NCBI GenBank assembly: GCA_031268685.1
Contig: JAIRWW010000085.1
Location: 1-7,092 of the forward strand
DNA: 7,092 bases
Direction of reading: 5' to 3'
From: Azoarcus sp.
GTDB taxonomy: Bacteria > Pseudomonadota > Gammaproteobacteria > Burkholderiales > Rhodocyclaceae
Positions 1 to 5,260 of the stretch are shown here, in pieces; positions within the stretch are counted from its first letter, which is position 1, and the number at the start of each line of letters is the position of its first letter. The position numbers and the translations under genes are program-made. The notes under the pieces are model-generated. The model was not told the DNA's origin. It made no database searches and worked only from the letters and a program-made list of their open reading frames with translations.

Positions 1-1
1 G

Positions 2-124
2 GGCGCATTTCACCTGCTATTCGACCGCGCTTCCGCCGCCTATTTTCGGGAAGCCCTTCTCGACGCCATGCGGGAATTCGGCGGCGGCTCCGTTGGTTTT
101 ACCAGCGAGAGCAGCAAAAAATAG
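2..124 (+). CDS. 3' end of a gene, possibly sarcosine oxidase gamma / MgdD-like subunit (partial)
   Basis: An open frame enters from the left edge and ends at TAG 122-124, leaving the last 40 residues. The tail contains FHLLFDRASAAYFREALL followed by DAMREFGG. A pattern of Phe, hydrophobics, Arg-x-Ser/Ala, a Tyr, then LLDA and EFG is what I recall from the C-termini of SoxG-type proteins (sarcosine oxidase gamma; N-methylglutamate dehydrogenase subunit D). If that is right, the protein would be the small subunit of a tetrameric enzyme oxidising N-methylglutamate, the partner pathway of the glnT-glxBCD genes downstream on the same strand. No catalytic residue is visible, and the match rests on a short tail, so the family call is weak. 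That this is a real gene end is likelier than its identity: the codons are GC-rich like those of the operon, and a hairpin follows at once. Confidence 0.45.
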   Translation, partial: GAFHLLFDRASAAYFREALLDAMREFGGGSVGFTSESSKK

Positions 125-129
125 AACGC

Positions 130-153
130 GGCATGCGTGTGAAAAAGCATGCC
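130..153 (+). terminator. Hairpin just after the first gene, possible terminator
   Basis: A perfect 7-bp inverted repeat (GGCATGC at 130-136, GCATGCC at 147-153) encloses a 10-nt loop. It starts five bases after the stop codon of the left-edge gene. Only two T follow, so it is a weak intrinsic terminator at best; its position is the main argument. The stretch from 154 to 252 holds nothing else I can support. Confidence 0.4.
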
Positions 154-252
154 TTCCATCACAAAATGCGCTGCCTGTGCCAATGGTTTGGGTAGCCTTT
201 CATGCAAACGACTTTTACCGCTCCCCCATTGCCGTCCGTCCAGTAGGTGCGC

Positions 253-603
253 TTAGGCATTCGCGCATCCTCGACGGGTAGACAATTCGGCTTCGAGCGC
301 ATCGTCGTTGAGCAAGGCTCCTCCGTTGTCGATGTAGGCGCGACGCAAAGCCATTAATTTTTTGCCAAACGCGGTTTGCGGTTCATAGTCGTTACGGCGC
401 TCGTCACCAAGCGTCCAATCGCCGCGTCGGATATCAGCGGCCGCATTCAGATTCAAGCTTGGGCTATATAAAGAATGTTCACTCACTCCATACAATGTTC
501 CCGAATGTATCGGCTGTCCGGAACATGGCGATAGAAGCGATGACGCTCTTGCCACGTCGTAGCGCAGCTCGTATTTCATCTCCGGAAGACAAGATCTTGT
601 CAT
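253..603 (-). CDS. Hypothetical small protein with antitoxin-like C-terminal tail
   Basis: This 116-residue minus-strand frame starts at ATG 603. I do not recognise the whole protein. The C-terminal third (AFGKKLMALRRAYIDNGG, then LLNDDALEAEL and RRG) resembles the tail of many small antitoxin-type proteins, where a helix FG+xLxxLR is followed by a Leu/Asp-Glu helix ending in ERRG. The N-terminal third is doubtful. The neighbouring frame reads more protein-like there (EIRAALRRGKSVIASIAMF) and runs into a TGA exactly where the sequence carries an AGTG duplication (AGTGAGTG near 487-497). Removing that copy would join it in frame to the C-terminal part. The ORF may therefore be intact as drawn, or may be an older gene with a deletion near the start and a 4-bp insertion. 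It lies one base after the repaired stop of the gene upstream, as in a two-gene cassette. Confidence 0.45.
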   Translation of the reverse strand: MTRSCLPEMKYELRYDVARASSLLSPCSGQPIHSGTLYGVSEHSLYSPSLNLNAAADIRRGDWTLGDERRNDYEPQTAFGKKLMALRRAYIDNGGALLNDDALEAELSTRRGCANA

Positions 604-604
604 T

Positions 605-901
605 TCAATACTCCGGTTCCAGACGCTTTATCGCATCCTCTGTCAATAAGCGCTGAAAAAAATAATTTCTTGGAACATTCATGCAAGCGATCAACCTGAT
701 CTACCAAGATACGCCAGCTATCCGATGCGACAAAAGTTTCGAGATCGACAAGGCTTCCTTTCTGTGGCGTATCCGCTGGAAAATTCACATCGACAGGCAT
801 GGCGATTTGCACGACATGGGTAAGATCATCCTTCGAAATTTCTACTCGCATTTGCAATGGCCGCTTGCAAATATCTGCGCCCCCATATTGATATAAGCCA
901 T
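605..901 (-). pseudogene. Broken ~98-residue gene, first gene of a two-gene cassette
   Basis: ATG 901-899 has a strong ribosome binding site, AAGGAG, 8 nt upstream, but its frame stops after 19 codons (MAYINMGAQIFASGHCKCE). The next frame continues with protein-like sequence (MRVEISKDDLTHVVQIAMPV ... VDLETFVASDSWRILVDQVD). After a run of seven T (minus strand; A run 656-662) the first frame resumes as QRLLTEDAIKRLEPEY and stops at 607-605. One missing C near 860 and one extra T in the run would restore a single frame of about 98 residues that uses the good start and ends one base before the next gene. The two indels cancel, which fits decay or sequencing error in homopolymers. I recognise no family. 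The alternative is that the middle frame alone is used from an internal ATG. A continuous frame extending up into the 21-bp repeats (to 1208) has no ribosome site and is unlikely. Confidence 0.45.
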
Positions 902-909
902 TCTTGTTT

Positions 910-915
910 CTCCTT
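910..915 (-). promoter_or_regulatory. Ribosome binding site deciding start at 901
   Basis: On the minus strand AAGGAG lies 8 nt before ATG 901-899. It is the best Shine-Dalgarno match in the left third of the window, and it is the main reason for reading 605-901 as a damaged gene that starts here rather than in the repeats further upstream. Confidence 0.6.
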
Positions 916-955
916 ACGATGTGATGTGATGCGCTGTAAAACTGTTCGATAAAAC

Positions 956-1024
956 CGGTCCCGGCAAAACCGGCGGCTTCGCCGGGGACCACGTTCGACA
1001 GCCGGGAAGCCGCCCGGCGTTTTT
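956..1024 (+). repeat. Cluster of GC-rich hairpins, last one terminator-like
   Basis: Three nested or adjacent inverted repeats are visible. CCGGCG 970-975 and CGCCGG 980-985 form a perfect stem with a GCTT tetraloop. It sits inside a weaker outer pair, GGTCCCGGC and GCCGGGGACC (957-990). Then GCCGGG 1001-1006 pairs with CCCGGC 1013-1018, followed by G and five T (1020-1024), which is the layout of a plus-strand intrinsic terminator. No plus-strand gene ends nearby, so its job is unclear. It directly abuts the 21-bp repeat array. Confidence 0.5.
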
Positions 1025-1027
1025 GCC

Positions 1028-1237
1028 GCTTGCAGCGCGGCGCAGTGCGCTCCGAGCGTCGTGCGCCGCGCTCCGAGCGGCCTGCGATGCACTGCGAGTG
1101 TTCTTCACCGCAGGCGGCCTGCCGTGCGCCGCGCCCGGAGCGCCCTGCACGGCGCTCTGAGTGCATGAGACGGTGCTCCGAGTGCATAAAACGGCGCTCG
1201 GAGTGCATAAGACGGCGCTCCGGGTGCGCCGCTCGAC
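1028..1237. repeat. Tandem array of ten degenerate 21-bp units
   Basis: Units begin at 1028, 1049, 1070, 1091, 1112, 1133, 1154, 1175, 1196 and 1217, with no spacing change. The best-conserved copies (1154-1216) share the core GCTC-GAGTGCATAA/GA-ACGGC; the left copies are GC-richer and drifted, with core GCTCCGAGCG. Because 21 is divisible by three, every frame stays open or nearly so. The minus strand reads seven-residue repeats such as MHSERRF, MHSEHRL and MHSERRA, and the plus strand reads RRSECIK-like units. No start with a ribosome site belongs to it on either strand, so I read it as a minisatellite rather than a protein gene, though a repeat protein is not excluded. Confidence 0.8.
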
Positions 1238-1464
1238 GCTTTTAGCGCTGAAATCCTTGCGCATGGCGCTGCGGGCGGCACATCAGGCCAGGGCAATCGC
1301 ACGAACCCAGCTTGCCGCTACGCCTCCATGCCGAACAAGTGTGCGCGAAAGTGATCGACCTGAATTGCGAAGGAGCAAACGCTTTTCAAGCAGGCCCGGC
1401 ACGCGGACATCCACCTGATGCCGCCGAGACCGCTCGGGCAAGCGCTAAGCTTCGGCAGGATCGT
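1238..1464. other. No gene recognised
   Basis: These 227 bases lie between the 21-bp array and the 3' end of the TPR gene. Short open frames occur on both strands, but none has a ribosome site or a sequence I recognise, and no clear terminator for the TPR gene is visible. Confidence 0.4.
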
Positions 1465-2217
1465 TCAGCGCTTCATTAGGTCTTGAACATACCGTAGCTC
1501 ACTTGCCGCCTTTGTATCATTCTTATCGAGTTCAAGGCATCGCTGGTAGATCTTTTCCGCTTCATCAAGGCGCTTCTGCTCAACGTATACAAAACCGATT
1601 CCCCTCCATGCACGGGATAAATCGCTGTTCTTGACATCGGGCGGCGAAAATTCCGCGGCAGCCTCGGCACGTTGAAATGTCTGCAATGCTTTGGGCCAAT
1701 TGCGCTCACGCTGGTAGAAATTACCCAATTCAGAGAGGAACTGCGAATTGTGCGGCGATAGGGCAAGCGCCCGTTCCAAATTGGCTTTAACATCCGAAAG
1801 CCGCCCCAGCTCCAGCAAGGCATAAGACTTTAGATAGTAGGCATACGCCCAATTCATGGACAATACCTTTGCACCGCCTGCCTTGGCACTCGCCACTTCT
1901 AGGAGGTAGGCAAGCGATTCCGTTGAACTTCGGGCACAAAAGAACCGCGTCTTTTTATCCCTGAATTTTTCTTCATAGCTTGCGATGACTTTGTCGAATT
2001 GCTGAATCGCCTCAGTGAATTTCCCGGAATGGACAAGGAGAGTTCCCTCGTCAAATGTTTGCTGCATGGCTGCTTCATCATCAGATATTTGTTGCATGGC
2101 CACATCACTATCACCTGGACCCGAGACATCCCCATTCTGGCACCAGCCGACTGTGGAACCTAAAACCGTGGCAAGCACCGCAATAGTGATGTGAAATAAA
2201 TACTTTTGCATTTGCAT
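1465..2217 (-). CDS. Exported tetratricopeptide-repeat protein
   Basis: The 250-residue protein begins with a signal peptide: Lys5, then hydrophobic residues from about 6 to 23 (LFHITIAVLATVLGSTVG). Cys26 is preceded by Trp, which does not fit a lipobox, so a soluble periplasmic protein is likelier than a lipoprotein. After a short acidic linker with an 11-residue near-duplication (AMQQISDDEA / AMQQTFDEG, 40-58) come about four TPR units: 55-86, 124-156, 158-190 and 202-235. The last two are the clearest (LGNFYQRERNWPKALQTFQR; RLDEAEKIYQRCLELDKND). TPR units bind other proteins; no partner or enzymatic domain is visible. AGGAGGG lies 7 nt before ATG 2217, so that ATG is preferred to the one six bases later. 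The gene is transcribed away from glnT and shares its upstream region, but nothing ties the two functions together. Confidence 0.88.
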   Translation of the reverse strand: MQMQKYLFHITIAVLATVLGSTVGWCQNGDVSGPGDSDVAMQQISDDEAAMQQTFDEGTLLVHSGKFTEAIQQFDKVIASYEEKFRDKKTRFFCARSSTESLAYLLEVASAKAGGAKVLSMNWAYAYYLKSYALLELGRLSDVKANLERALALSPHNSQFLSELGNFYQRERNWPKALQTFQRAEAAAEFSPPDVKNSDLSRAWRGIGFVYVEQKRLDEAEKIYQRCLELDKNDTKAASELRYVQDLMKR

Positions 2218-2224
2218 TTGTTCA

Positions 2225-2231
2225 CCCTCCT
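2225..2231 (-). promoter_or_regulatory. Ribosome binding site of the TPR gene
   Basis: The minus strand reads AGGAGGG, 7 nt before ATG 2217-2215 and 13 nt before a second in-frame ATG. The spacing decides for the first ATG. Upstream (about 2243-2300) the strand has an A8 run, but I find no convincing -35/-10 pair. Confidence 0.7.
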
Positions 2232-2321
2232 AAAGATGTAAGTTTTTTTTGCACGTCACACAGAAAAAGCAGCTAATCATACCCACGAAGGAAGCGCTGA
2301 ACAATTCCCGTCCTGCCTTTC

Positions 2322-2368
2322 CGCACCATGATGGCCTGCATGGCATGCCGATGCACCATGAAAGTGCC
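2322..2368 (+). promoter_or_regulatory. Possible NtrC-type activator sites, paired 30 bp apart
   Basis: TGCACC-ATGAA-AGTGCC (2352-2368) matches the NtrC palindrome TGCACC-N5-GGTGCA at 10 of 12 defined positions. CGCACC-ATGAT-GG (2322-2334) repeats its left half and the GG of the right half exactly 30 bp upstream, about three helical turns. The pair lies roughly 95-135 bp upstream of the sigma-54 element at 2459, where enhancers for such promoters usually sit. Another inverted repeat (TGCAT 2337-2341, ATGCA 2351-2355, around the palindrome GGCATGCC) overlaps the pair. Assignment to NtrC itself is inference. Confidence 0.45.
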
Positions 2369-2458
2369 AGCTCCCCCGAAAAGCGTCCCATGCCTCCGGC
2401 AATTTCTCATGGCGAAAGCACAGATGCCGCGCCGATTTTCATGGAAAGCTGGCAGGGC

Positions 2459-2473
2459 TGGCATGCGCTTTGC
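2459..2473 (+). promoter_or_regulatory. Sigma-54 (RpoN) promoter driving glnT
   Basis: TGGCATG-CGCT-TTGC matches the consensus TGGCACR-N4-TTGC at all but one position, with the essential GG (2460-2461) and GC (2472-2473) exactly ten bases apart. It points towards glnT; transcription would start near 2485, giving a leader of about 155 nt. Sigma-54 control is common for genes of nitrogen assimilation, which fits the operon. Confidence 0.65.
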
Positions 2474-2486
2474 CTTATGTGCAGTG

Positions 2487-2517
2487 CGCGCCTTTCAATC
2501 GCCTCGCTGAAGGCGCG
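2487..2517 (+). promoter_or_regulatory. Stem-loop at the start of the glnT leader
   Basis: CGCGCCTT (2487-2494) and AAGGCGCG (2510-2517) form a perfect 8-bp stem with a 15-nt loop, beginning two bases after the predicted sigma-54 start. No T run follows, so it is not an obvious terminator. It could stabilise the transcript end or be an operator. I recognise no known riboswitch. Confidence 0.4.
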
Positions 2518-2552
2518 ATAAACAAAGACCGCCGTCCCGAACGCAACGAAAT

Positions 2553-2576
2553 GTTTTACCTGCCGTTTTACCTGCC
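2553..2576. repeat. 12-bp perfect tandem duplication in the glnT leader
   Basis: GTTTTACCTGCC occurs twice in a row (2553-2564 and 2565-2576). It lies in the leader between the stem-loop and the ribosome site of glnT. Whether it binds a factor or is a recent slippage duplication cannot be told from one sequence. Confidence 0.6.
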
Positions 2577-2628
2577 GTGAAAAGCAGCCTCGCCCAGTGC
2601 GCATGGCATTCCACGGACATCTCCATTT

Positions 2629-2634
2629 AAAGGA
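2629..2634 (+). promoter_or_regulatory. Ribosome binding site of glnT
   Basis: AAAGGA ends 6 nt before ATG 2641. It supports the start that gives a short polar N-terminus ([10 protein letters not shown]) before the conserved domain; no competing upstream start in this frame has a comparable site. Confidence 0.7.
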
Positions 2635-2640
2635 CTTTCC

Positions 2641-4005
2641 ATGTCTTCCCAGACACAGACGAAACGCCCGGCAACGCTCCCGCCCGAGGCGCAGCGCATT
2701 ATCGCGGAACACGGCATCAAATACGTACTTACCCAGTTTGTCGATATCCATGGCGTCGCCAAGACCAAGTCCGTGCCGGTCGGCGCGCTGGCGGATGCCA
2801 TCAAGAACGGCGCGGGATTCGCCGGGTTCGCGCTCGCTGGCATGGGCATGGCGCCGCAGGGGCCGGATCTGATCGCCTTCGGCGATTTGTCGACCCTGAC
2901 GCCCTTGCCATGGCAGCCCGGCTACGGGCGCGTGGCCTGCATCTGCCATGTGAACGGCAAGCCGCATCCTTACGACAGCCGTTATGTGCTGACACAGCAG
3001 ATCGCGCGCCTGAAGGATCGGGGCTGGCATCTCAATACCGGATTGGAACCGGAATTCAGCCTTTTCCATCGCAATGCCGACGGTAGCCTCAGCCCGGAAG
3101 CGTCCGATACGCTCGACAAGCCCTGCTACGACTACAAGGGCTTGTCCAGGGCGCGGGGCTTTTTGGAGCGCCTGACGGAATCGCTGCAAAAGATCGGCTA
3201 CGACGTTTTCCAGATCGATCACGAGGATGCGCCAGGACAATTCGAGATTAACTACACCTACAGCGAGGCGCTGGAATCCGCCGACCGTTTTGTTCTTTTC
3301 CGCATGGCGGCGGCGGAAATCGCCAACAGCATGGGGATGCTGTGCTCCTTTATGCCCAAGCCGAACCCGCAGCGCGCCGGTAACGGCATGCATATTCATC
3401 TCTCCATCGGGGATAAACAGGGCAATAACTTGTTCCACGACGAGACGGACAAGCGCCGCATGGGCCTCTCGAAACTCGCCCGCCATTTCGCCGCCGGTCT
3501 GCTTAAACACGCGCCCGCCCTGTGCGCCTTCGCCGCGCCTACGGTGAATTCCTATAAGCGGCTGGTGGTGGGCCGTTCGCTTTCCGGCGCGACCTGGGCG
3601 CCGGTGTTCATCACTTACGGGCTGAACAACCGTTCGGCAATGATCCGCGTGCCTTATGGACGGCTCGAATACCGCCTGCCCGATTCCGGCTGCAATCCTT
3701 ATCTCATGAGCGCCGCCATCATCGCCGCCGGACTCGACGGCGTCGACCGAGAACTTGATCCGGGCGAACCGTGCAACGAAAACCTCTACCGGATGGGCGT
3801 GGAAAACATCATCGCGCGCGGCATAGAGATTCTGCCGCAATCCTTGAACGAAGCCATCCACGCACTGGAATACGACGATTTGTTCCGAAAGACGCTCGGC
3901 AATGAAATCGTCAATGAATTCGTCAAAGAAAAACGTATGGAATGGGTGGAATACAACCGCTACGTCACCGACTGGGAATTCAAGCGCTACGCCGAGTTTT
4001 TCTGA
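2641..4005 (+). CDS. glnT: Type III glutamine synthetase / gamma-glutamylmethylamide synthetase-like ligase GlnT
   Basis: A cytoplasmic ATP-dependent ligase that joins an amine to the gamma-carboxyl of glutamate: ammonia in true GlnT, methylamine in the close relative GmaS. The 454 residues cover the whole family. The N-terminal beta-grasp domain includes FVDIHG (Asp35 matches the ammonium-binding Asp of GS I) and GAGFAGFA (57-64). The catalytic domain has the metal-ligand motifs EPEF (Glu136, Glu138), HEDAPGQFE (Glu195, Glu202), NGMHIH (His251), the ATP/phosphate region PTVNSYKR (300-307), [10 protein letters not shown] (329-338) and RLEYRLPD (Glu343, Arg345). NLY (381-383) aligns with the GS I adenylylation tyrosine, but the following DLPPEE is absent. 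AGGA (2631-2634) lies 6 nt before the ATG. It heads the glxBCD operon behind a sigma-54 promoter. Sequence does not settle ammonia against methylamine; the glxBCD neighbours favour a methylamine or glutamine-shuttle role. Confidence 0.9.
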   Translation: MSSQTQTKRPATLPPEAQRIIAEHGIKYVLTQFVDIHGVAKTKSVPVGALADAIKNGAGFAGFALAGMGMAPQGPDLIAFGDLSTLTPLPWQPGYGRVACICHVNGKPHPYDSRYVLTQQIARLKDRGWHLNTGLEPEFSLFHRNADGSLSPEASDTLDKPCYDYKGLSRARGFLERLTESLQKIGYDVFQIDHEDAPGQFEINYTYSEALESADRFVLFRMAAAEIANSMGMLCSFMPKPNPQRAGNGMHIHLSIGDKQGNNLFHDETDKRRMGLSKLARHFAAGLLKHAPALCAFAAPTVNSYKRLVVGRSLSGATWAPVFITYGLNNRSAMIRVPYGRLEYRLPDSGCNPYLMSAAIIAAGLDGVDRELDPGEPCNENLYRMGVENIIARGIEILPQSLNEAIHALEYDDLFRKTLGNEIVNEFVKEKRMEWVEYNRYVTDWEFKRYAEFF

Positions 4006-4028
4006 CATGCGGGCACTTTGCGAAACCA

Positions 4029-4113
4029 TGAAATGCCGCTCGCCCTGAAATGCCGTTCATCTTGGAATGCCGTTCATCTTGAAATGCCGCTCACCCTGAA
4101 ATGCCGTTCGTCC
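4029..4113. repeat. Five 17-bp tandem repeats between glnT and glxB
   Basis: Five contiguous units begin at 4029, 4046, 4063, 4080 and 4097, each close to tgaaatgccgttcatct. Positions 1-10 are nearly fixed (one A-to-G change in unit 3), while the last five bases vary between cgccc, catct, caccc and cgtcc. The fifth unit runs directly into the REP-like element that starts at 4105, so the array looks as if it grew by duplication of the REP flank. No protein reading is suggested. Confidence 0.85.
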
Positions 4114-4173
4114 TGAGCCTGTCGAAGGACATTACCCATATAAGCAAGAGCTTCGACAAACCCGGCCCGAACG
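4105..4173. repeat. REP-like inverted pair (CCTGAGCCTGTCGAAGG family)
   Basis: The left arm 4105-4127 carries the motif TCCTGAGCCTGTCGAAG, known from dispersed repeats in many proteobacteria. The right arm 4151-4173 is its imperfect inverse, ending in CCCGAACG. The 23-nt arms agree at 17 positions, with the outer 6 and inner 8 bases perfect, around a 23-nt loop. In RNA this is a large hairpin inside the operon's message, about 55 nt before glxB. Such elements are mobilised or maintained by RAYT-type transposases elsewhere in a genome and can act as partial terminators or RNA stabilisers; that role here is inference. Confidence 0.75.
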
Positions 4174-4215
4174 AATTTGAACGCGGTTTTTCCAGAGCTT
4201 CCTTTGCAACAGAAC

Positions 4216-4220
4216 AGGAG
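4216..4220 (+). promoter_or_regulatory. Ribosome binding site fixing the glxB start
   Basis: AGGAG lies 9 nt before ATG 4230. The frame is open back to an ATG at 4101, but that stretch translates the REP-like repeat (PFVLSLSKD). An amidotransferase of this class must begin Met-Cys so that Cys2 becomes the N-terminal nucleophile, so 4230 is the true start. Confidence 0.85.
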
Positions 4221-4229
4221 TCATACGCC

Positions 4230-5129
4230 ATGTGCGGAATTGTTGGTCTGTATCTCAAGAACAAGGCGCTGGAGCCGCAATTGGGCGCGCTCTTCGAGCC
4301 GATGCTGTTGTCCATGACCGAGCGCGGGCCGGACAGCGCAGGCTTTGCGATTTACGGGGATGAAGTCCCCGAAGACAAAATCAAACTCACACTGCAAGCG
4401 CAGGACGAATCTTTCGACTGGGCATCGCTCGTCGACAAGCTCGAAAAAAAGCTCGGCCAGCCGATCAACTGGTTTCGGAACGCCACGGCCGCCGTCCTGA
4501 AAACAAAAGCGCCAGAGGCCGAAGCGCGCGCGGCAATCGCCGAATTCGCGCCGGAAGTGCATGTGATGAGCGCGGGCCGGAGCATCGAGATATTGAAAGG
4601 CATCGGCCTGCCCACCGAAGTGACCGAACGTTTCACGCTCGGGAAGATGAAAGGCTCGCACATCATCGGCCATACGCGCATGGCGACCGAAAGTGCGGTG
4701 ACGATGGCGGGCAGCCATCCCTTCTCGACCGGCGCGGATTTGTGCCTCGTGCATAACGGCTCGCTTTCAAACCATTTTCTGCTGCGCCAGGAGCTGCGGC
4801 GCAAGGGCATCGTTTTCGAGACGGACAACGACTCCGAAGTCGCCGCTGGCTATCTCGCCTGGCGTCTCAAGCAGGGCGGCTCGCTGGCCGAGGCACTGGA
4901 CGGCGCATTGCAAGACCTCGACGGATTTTTCACTTTTGCCGTCGGCACGCGCGACGGCTTCGCGGTCATCCGCGACCCCATCGCCTGCAAACCCGCCGTC
5001 CTTGCGGAGACCGGCGATTATGTGGCGATGGCCTCCGAATACCGGGCCTTCGCCACCCTGCCGGGCATCGAAAACGCAAAAGTATGGGAACCCGAACCGG
5101 CCACGCTTTATGTGTGGGAACGCCATTGA
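4230..5129 (+). CDS. glxB: Class II glutamine amidotransferase GlxB (MgsA-type subunit)
   Basis: The Ntn-hydrolase subunit, cytoplasmic: it releases ammonia or methylamine from the amide of glutamine or gamma-glutamylmethylamide and would pass it to the synthase subunit. The protein has 299 residues. Hallmarks in order are Cys2 as nucleophile after Met removal (MCGIVG), RGPDSAG (32-38), GHTRMAT (147-153), HPF (163-165), the oxyanion-hole motif HNGSLSN (175-181), TDNDSE (198-203) and DPIACKP (249-255). A segment of about 100 residues between 40 and 145 is longer than in minimal amidotransferases, as is usual in the GlxB branch. There is no purF-type phosphoribosyl or asnB-type synthetase domain, which agrees with a separate synthase subunit (GlxD). 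The gap from glnT is 224 bp and full of repeats; glxC follows after 131 bp or, from an alternative start, 20 bp. Confidence 0.92.
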   Translation: MCGIVGLYLKNKALEPQLGALFEPMLLSMTERGPDSAGFAIYGDEVPEDKIKLTLQAQDESFDWASLVDKLEKKLGQPINWFRNATAAVLKTKAPEAEARAAIAEFAPEVHVMSAGRSIEILKGIGLPTEVTERFTLGKMKGSHIIGHTRMATESAVTMAGSHPFSTGADLCLVHNGSLSNHFLLRQELRRKGIVFETDNDSEVAAGYLAWRLKQGGSLAEALDGALQDLDGFFTFAVGTRDGFAVIRDPIACKPAVLAETGDYVAMASEYRAFATLPGIENAKVWEPEPATLYVWERH

Positions 5130-5131
5130 CC

Positions 5132-5149
5132 AAGGAAGAAAGGCAAGCC
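5132..5149 (+). promoter_or_regulatory. Strong ribosome site for an alternative, longer glxC start at 5150
   Basis: AAGGAAG (5132-5138) and AAAGG (5139-5143, 6 nt spacing) stand before ATG 5150, three bases after the glxB stop. That ATG is in frame with glxC and would add 37 residues (MFQSTPVTGRQD ...) that translate through the hairpin repeats. It is stronger than the site at the conserved start 5261 (GGAG, 10 nt spacing). Confidence 0.5.
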
Positions 5150-5162
5150 ATGTTTCAATCCA

Positions 5163-5237
5163 CGCCCGTAACCGGGCGACAAGACACGGAAGGGCTTACG
5201 CCCCTCCCGTGCCCGATTCTCCCCCTGAAGGGGGAGG
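5163..5237. repeat. Two hairpin repeats between glxB and glxC
   Basis: CGCCCG 5163-5168 and CGGGCG 5173-5178 form a perfect stem with a TAAC loop. CTCCCCC 5219-5225 and GGGGGAG 5230-5236 form a perfect 7-bp stem with a TGAA loop; CCTCCC 5203-5208 can compete for the same right arm. The second resembles the short CTCCCCCTGAAGGGGGAG repeats dispersed in many proteobacterial genomes, whose translation (LPLKGE) appears in this frame. It lies directly over the approach to the glxC start, so it probably inserted there and separated the old ribosome site from the conserved start. Confidence 0.65.
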
Positions 5238-5260
5238 TTTCCAACCGGAGTCAGTTTTTA

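Noticed and set aside
681..896. Plus-strand 71-residue ORF
   Set aside because: No Shine-Dalgarno site, while the opposite strand has a strong one and more protein-like reading.
1028..1237. CRISPR array
   Set aside because: Units are contiguous with no unique spacers and a 21-bp period; this is a simple tandem repeat.
2140..2217. Lipoprotein signal in the TPR protein (Cys26)
   Set aside because: The residue before Cys is Trp, incompatible with a lipobox; a type I signal peptide fits better.
2249..2521. Plus-strand 90-residue ORF in the glnT upstream region
   Set aside because: No ribosome site, unremarkable His/Met/Pro-rich composition, and it overlaps the sigma-54 and activator-like sites.
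2407..4029. 540-codon open frame antisense to glnT
   Set aside because: It mirrors glnT codons in a GC-rich gene, has no ribosome site or recognisable domain, and glnT carries all family motifs.
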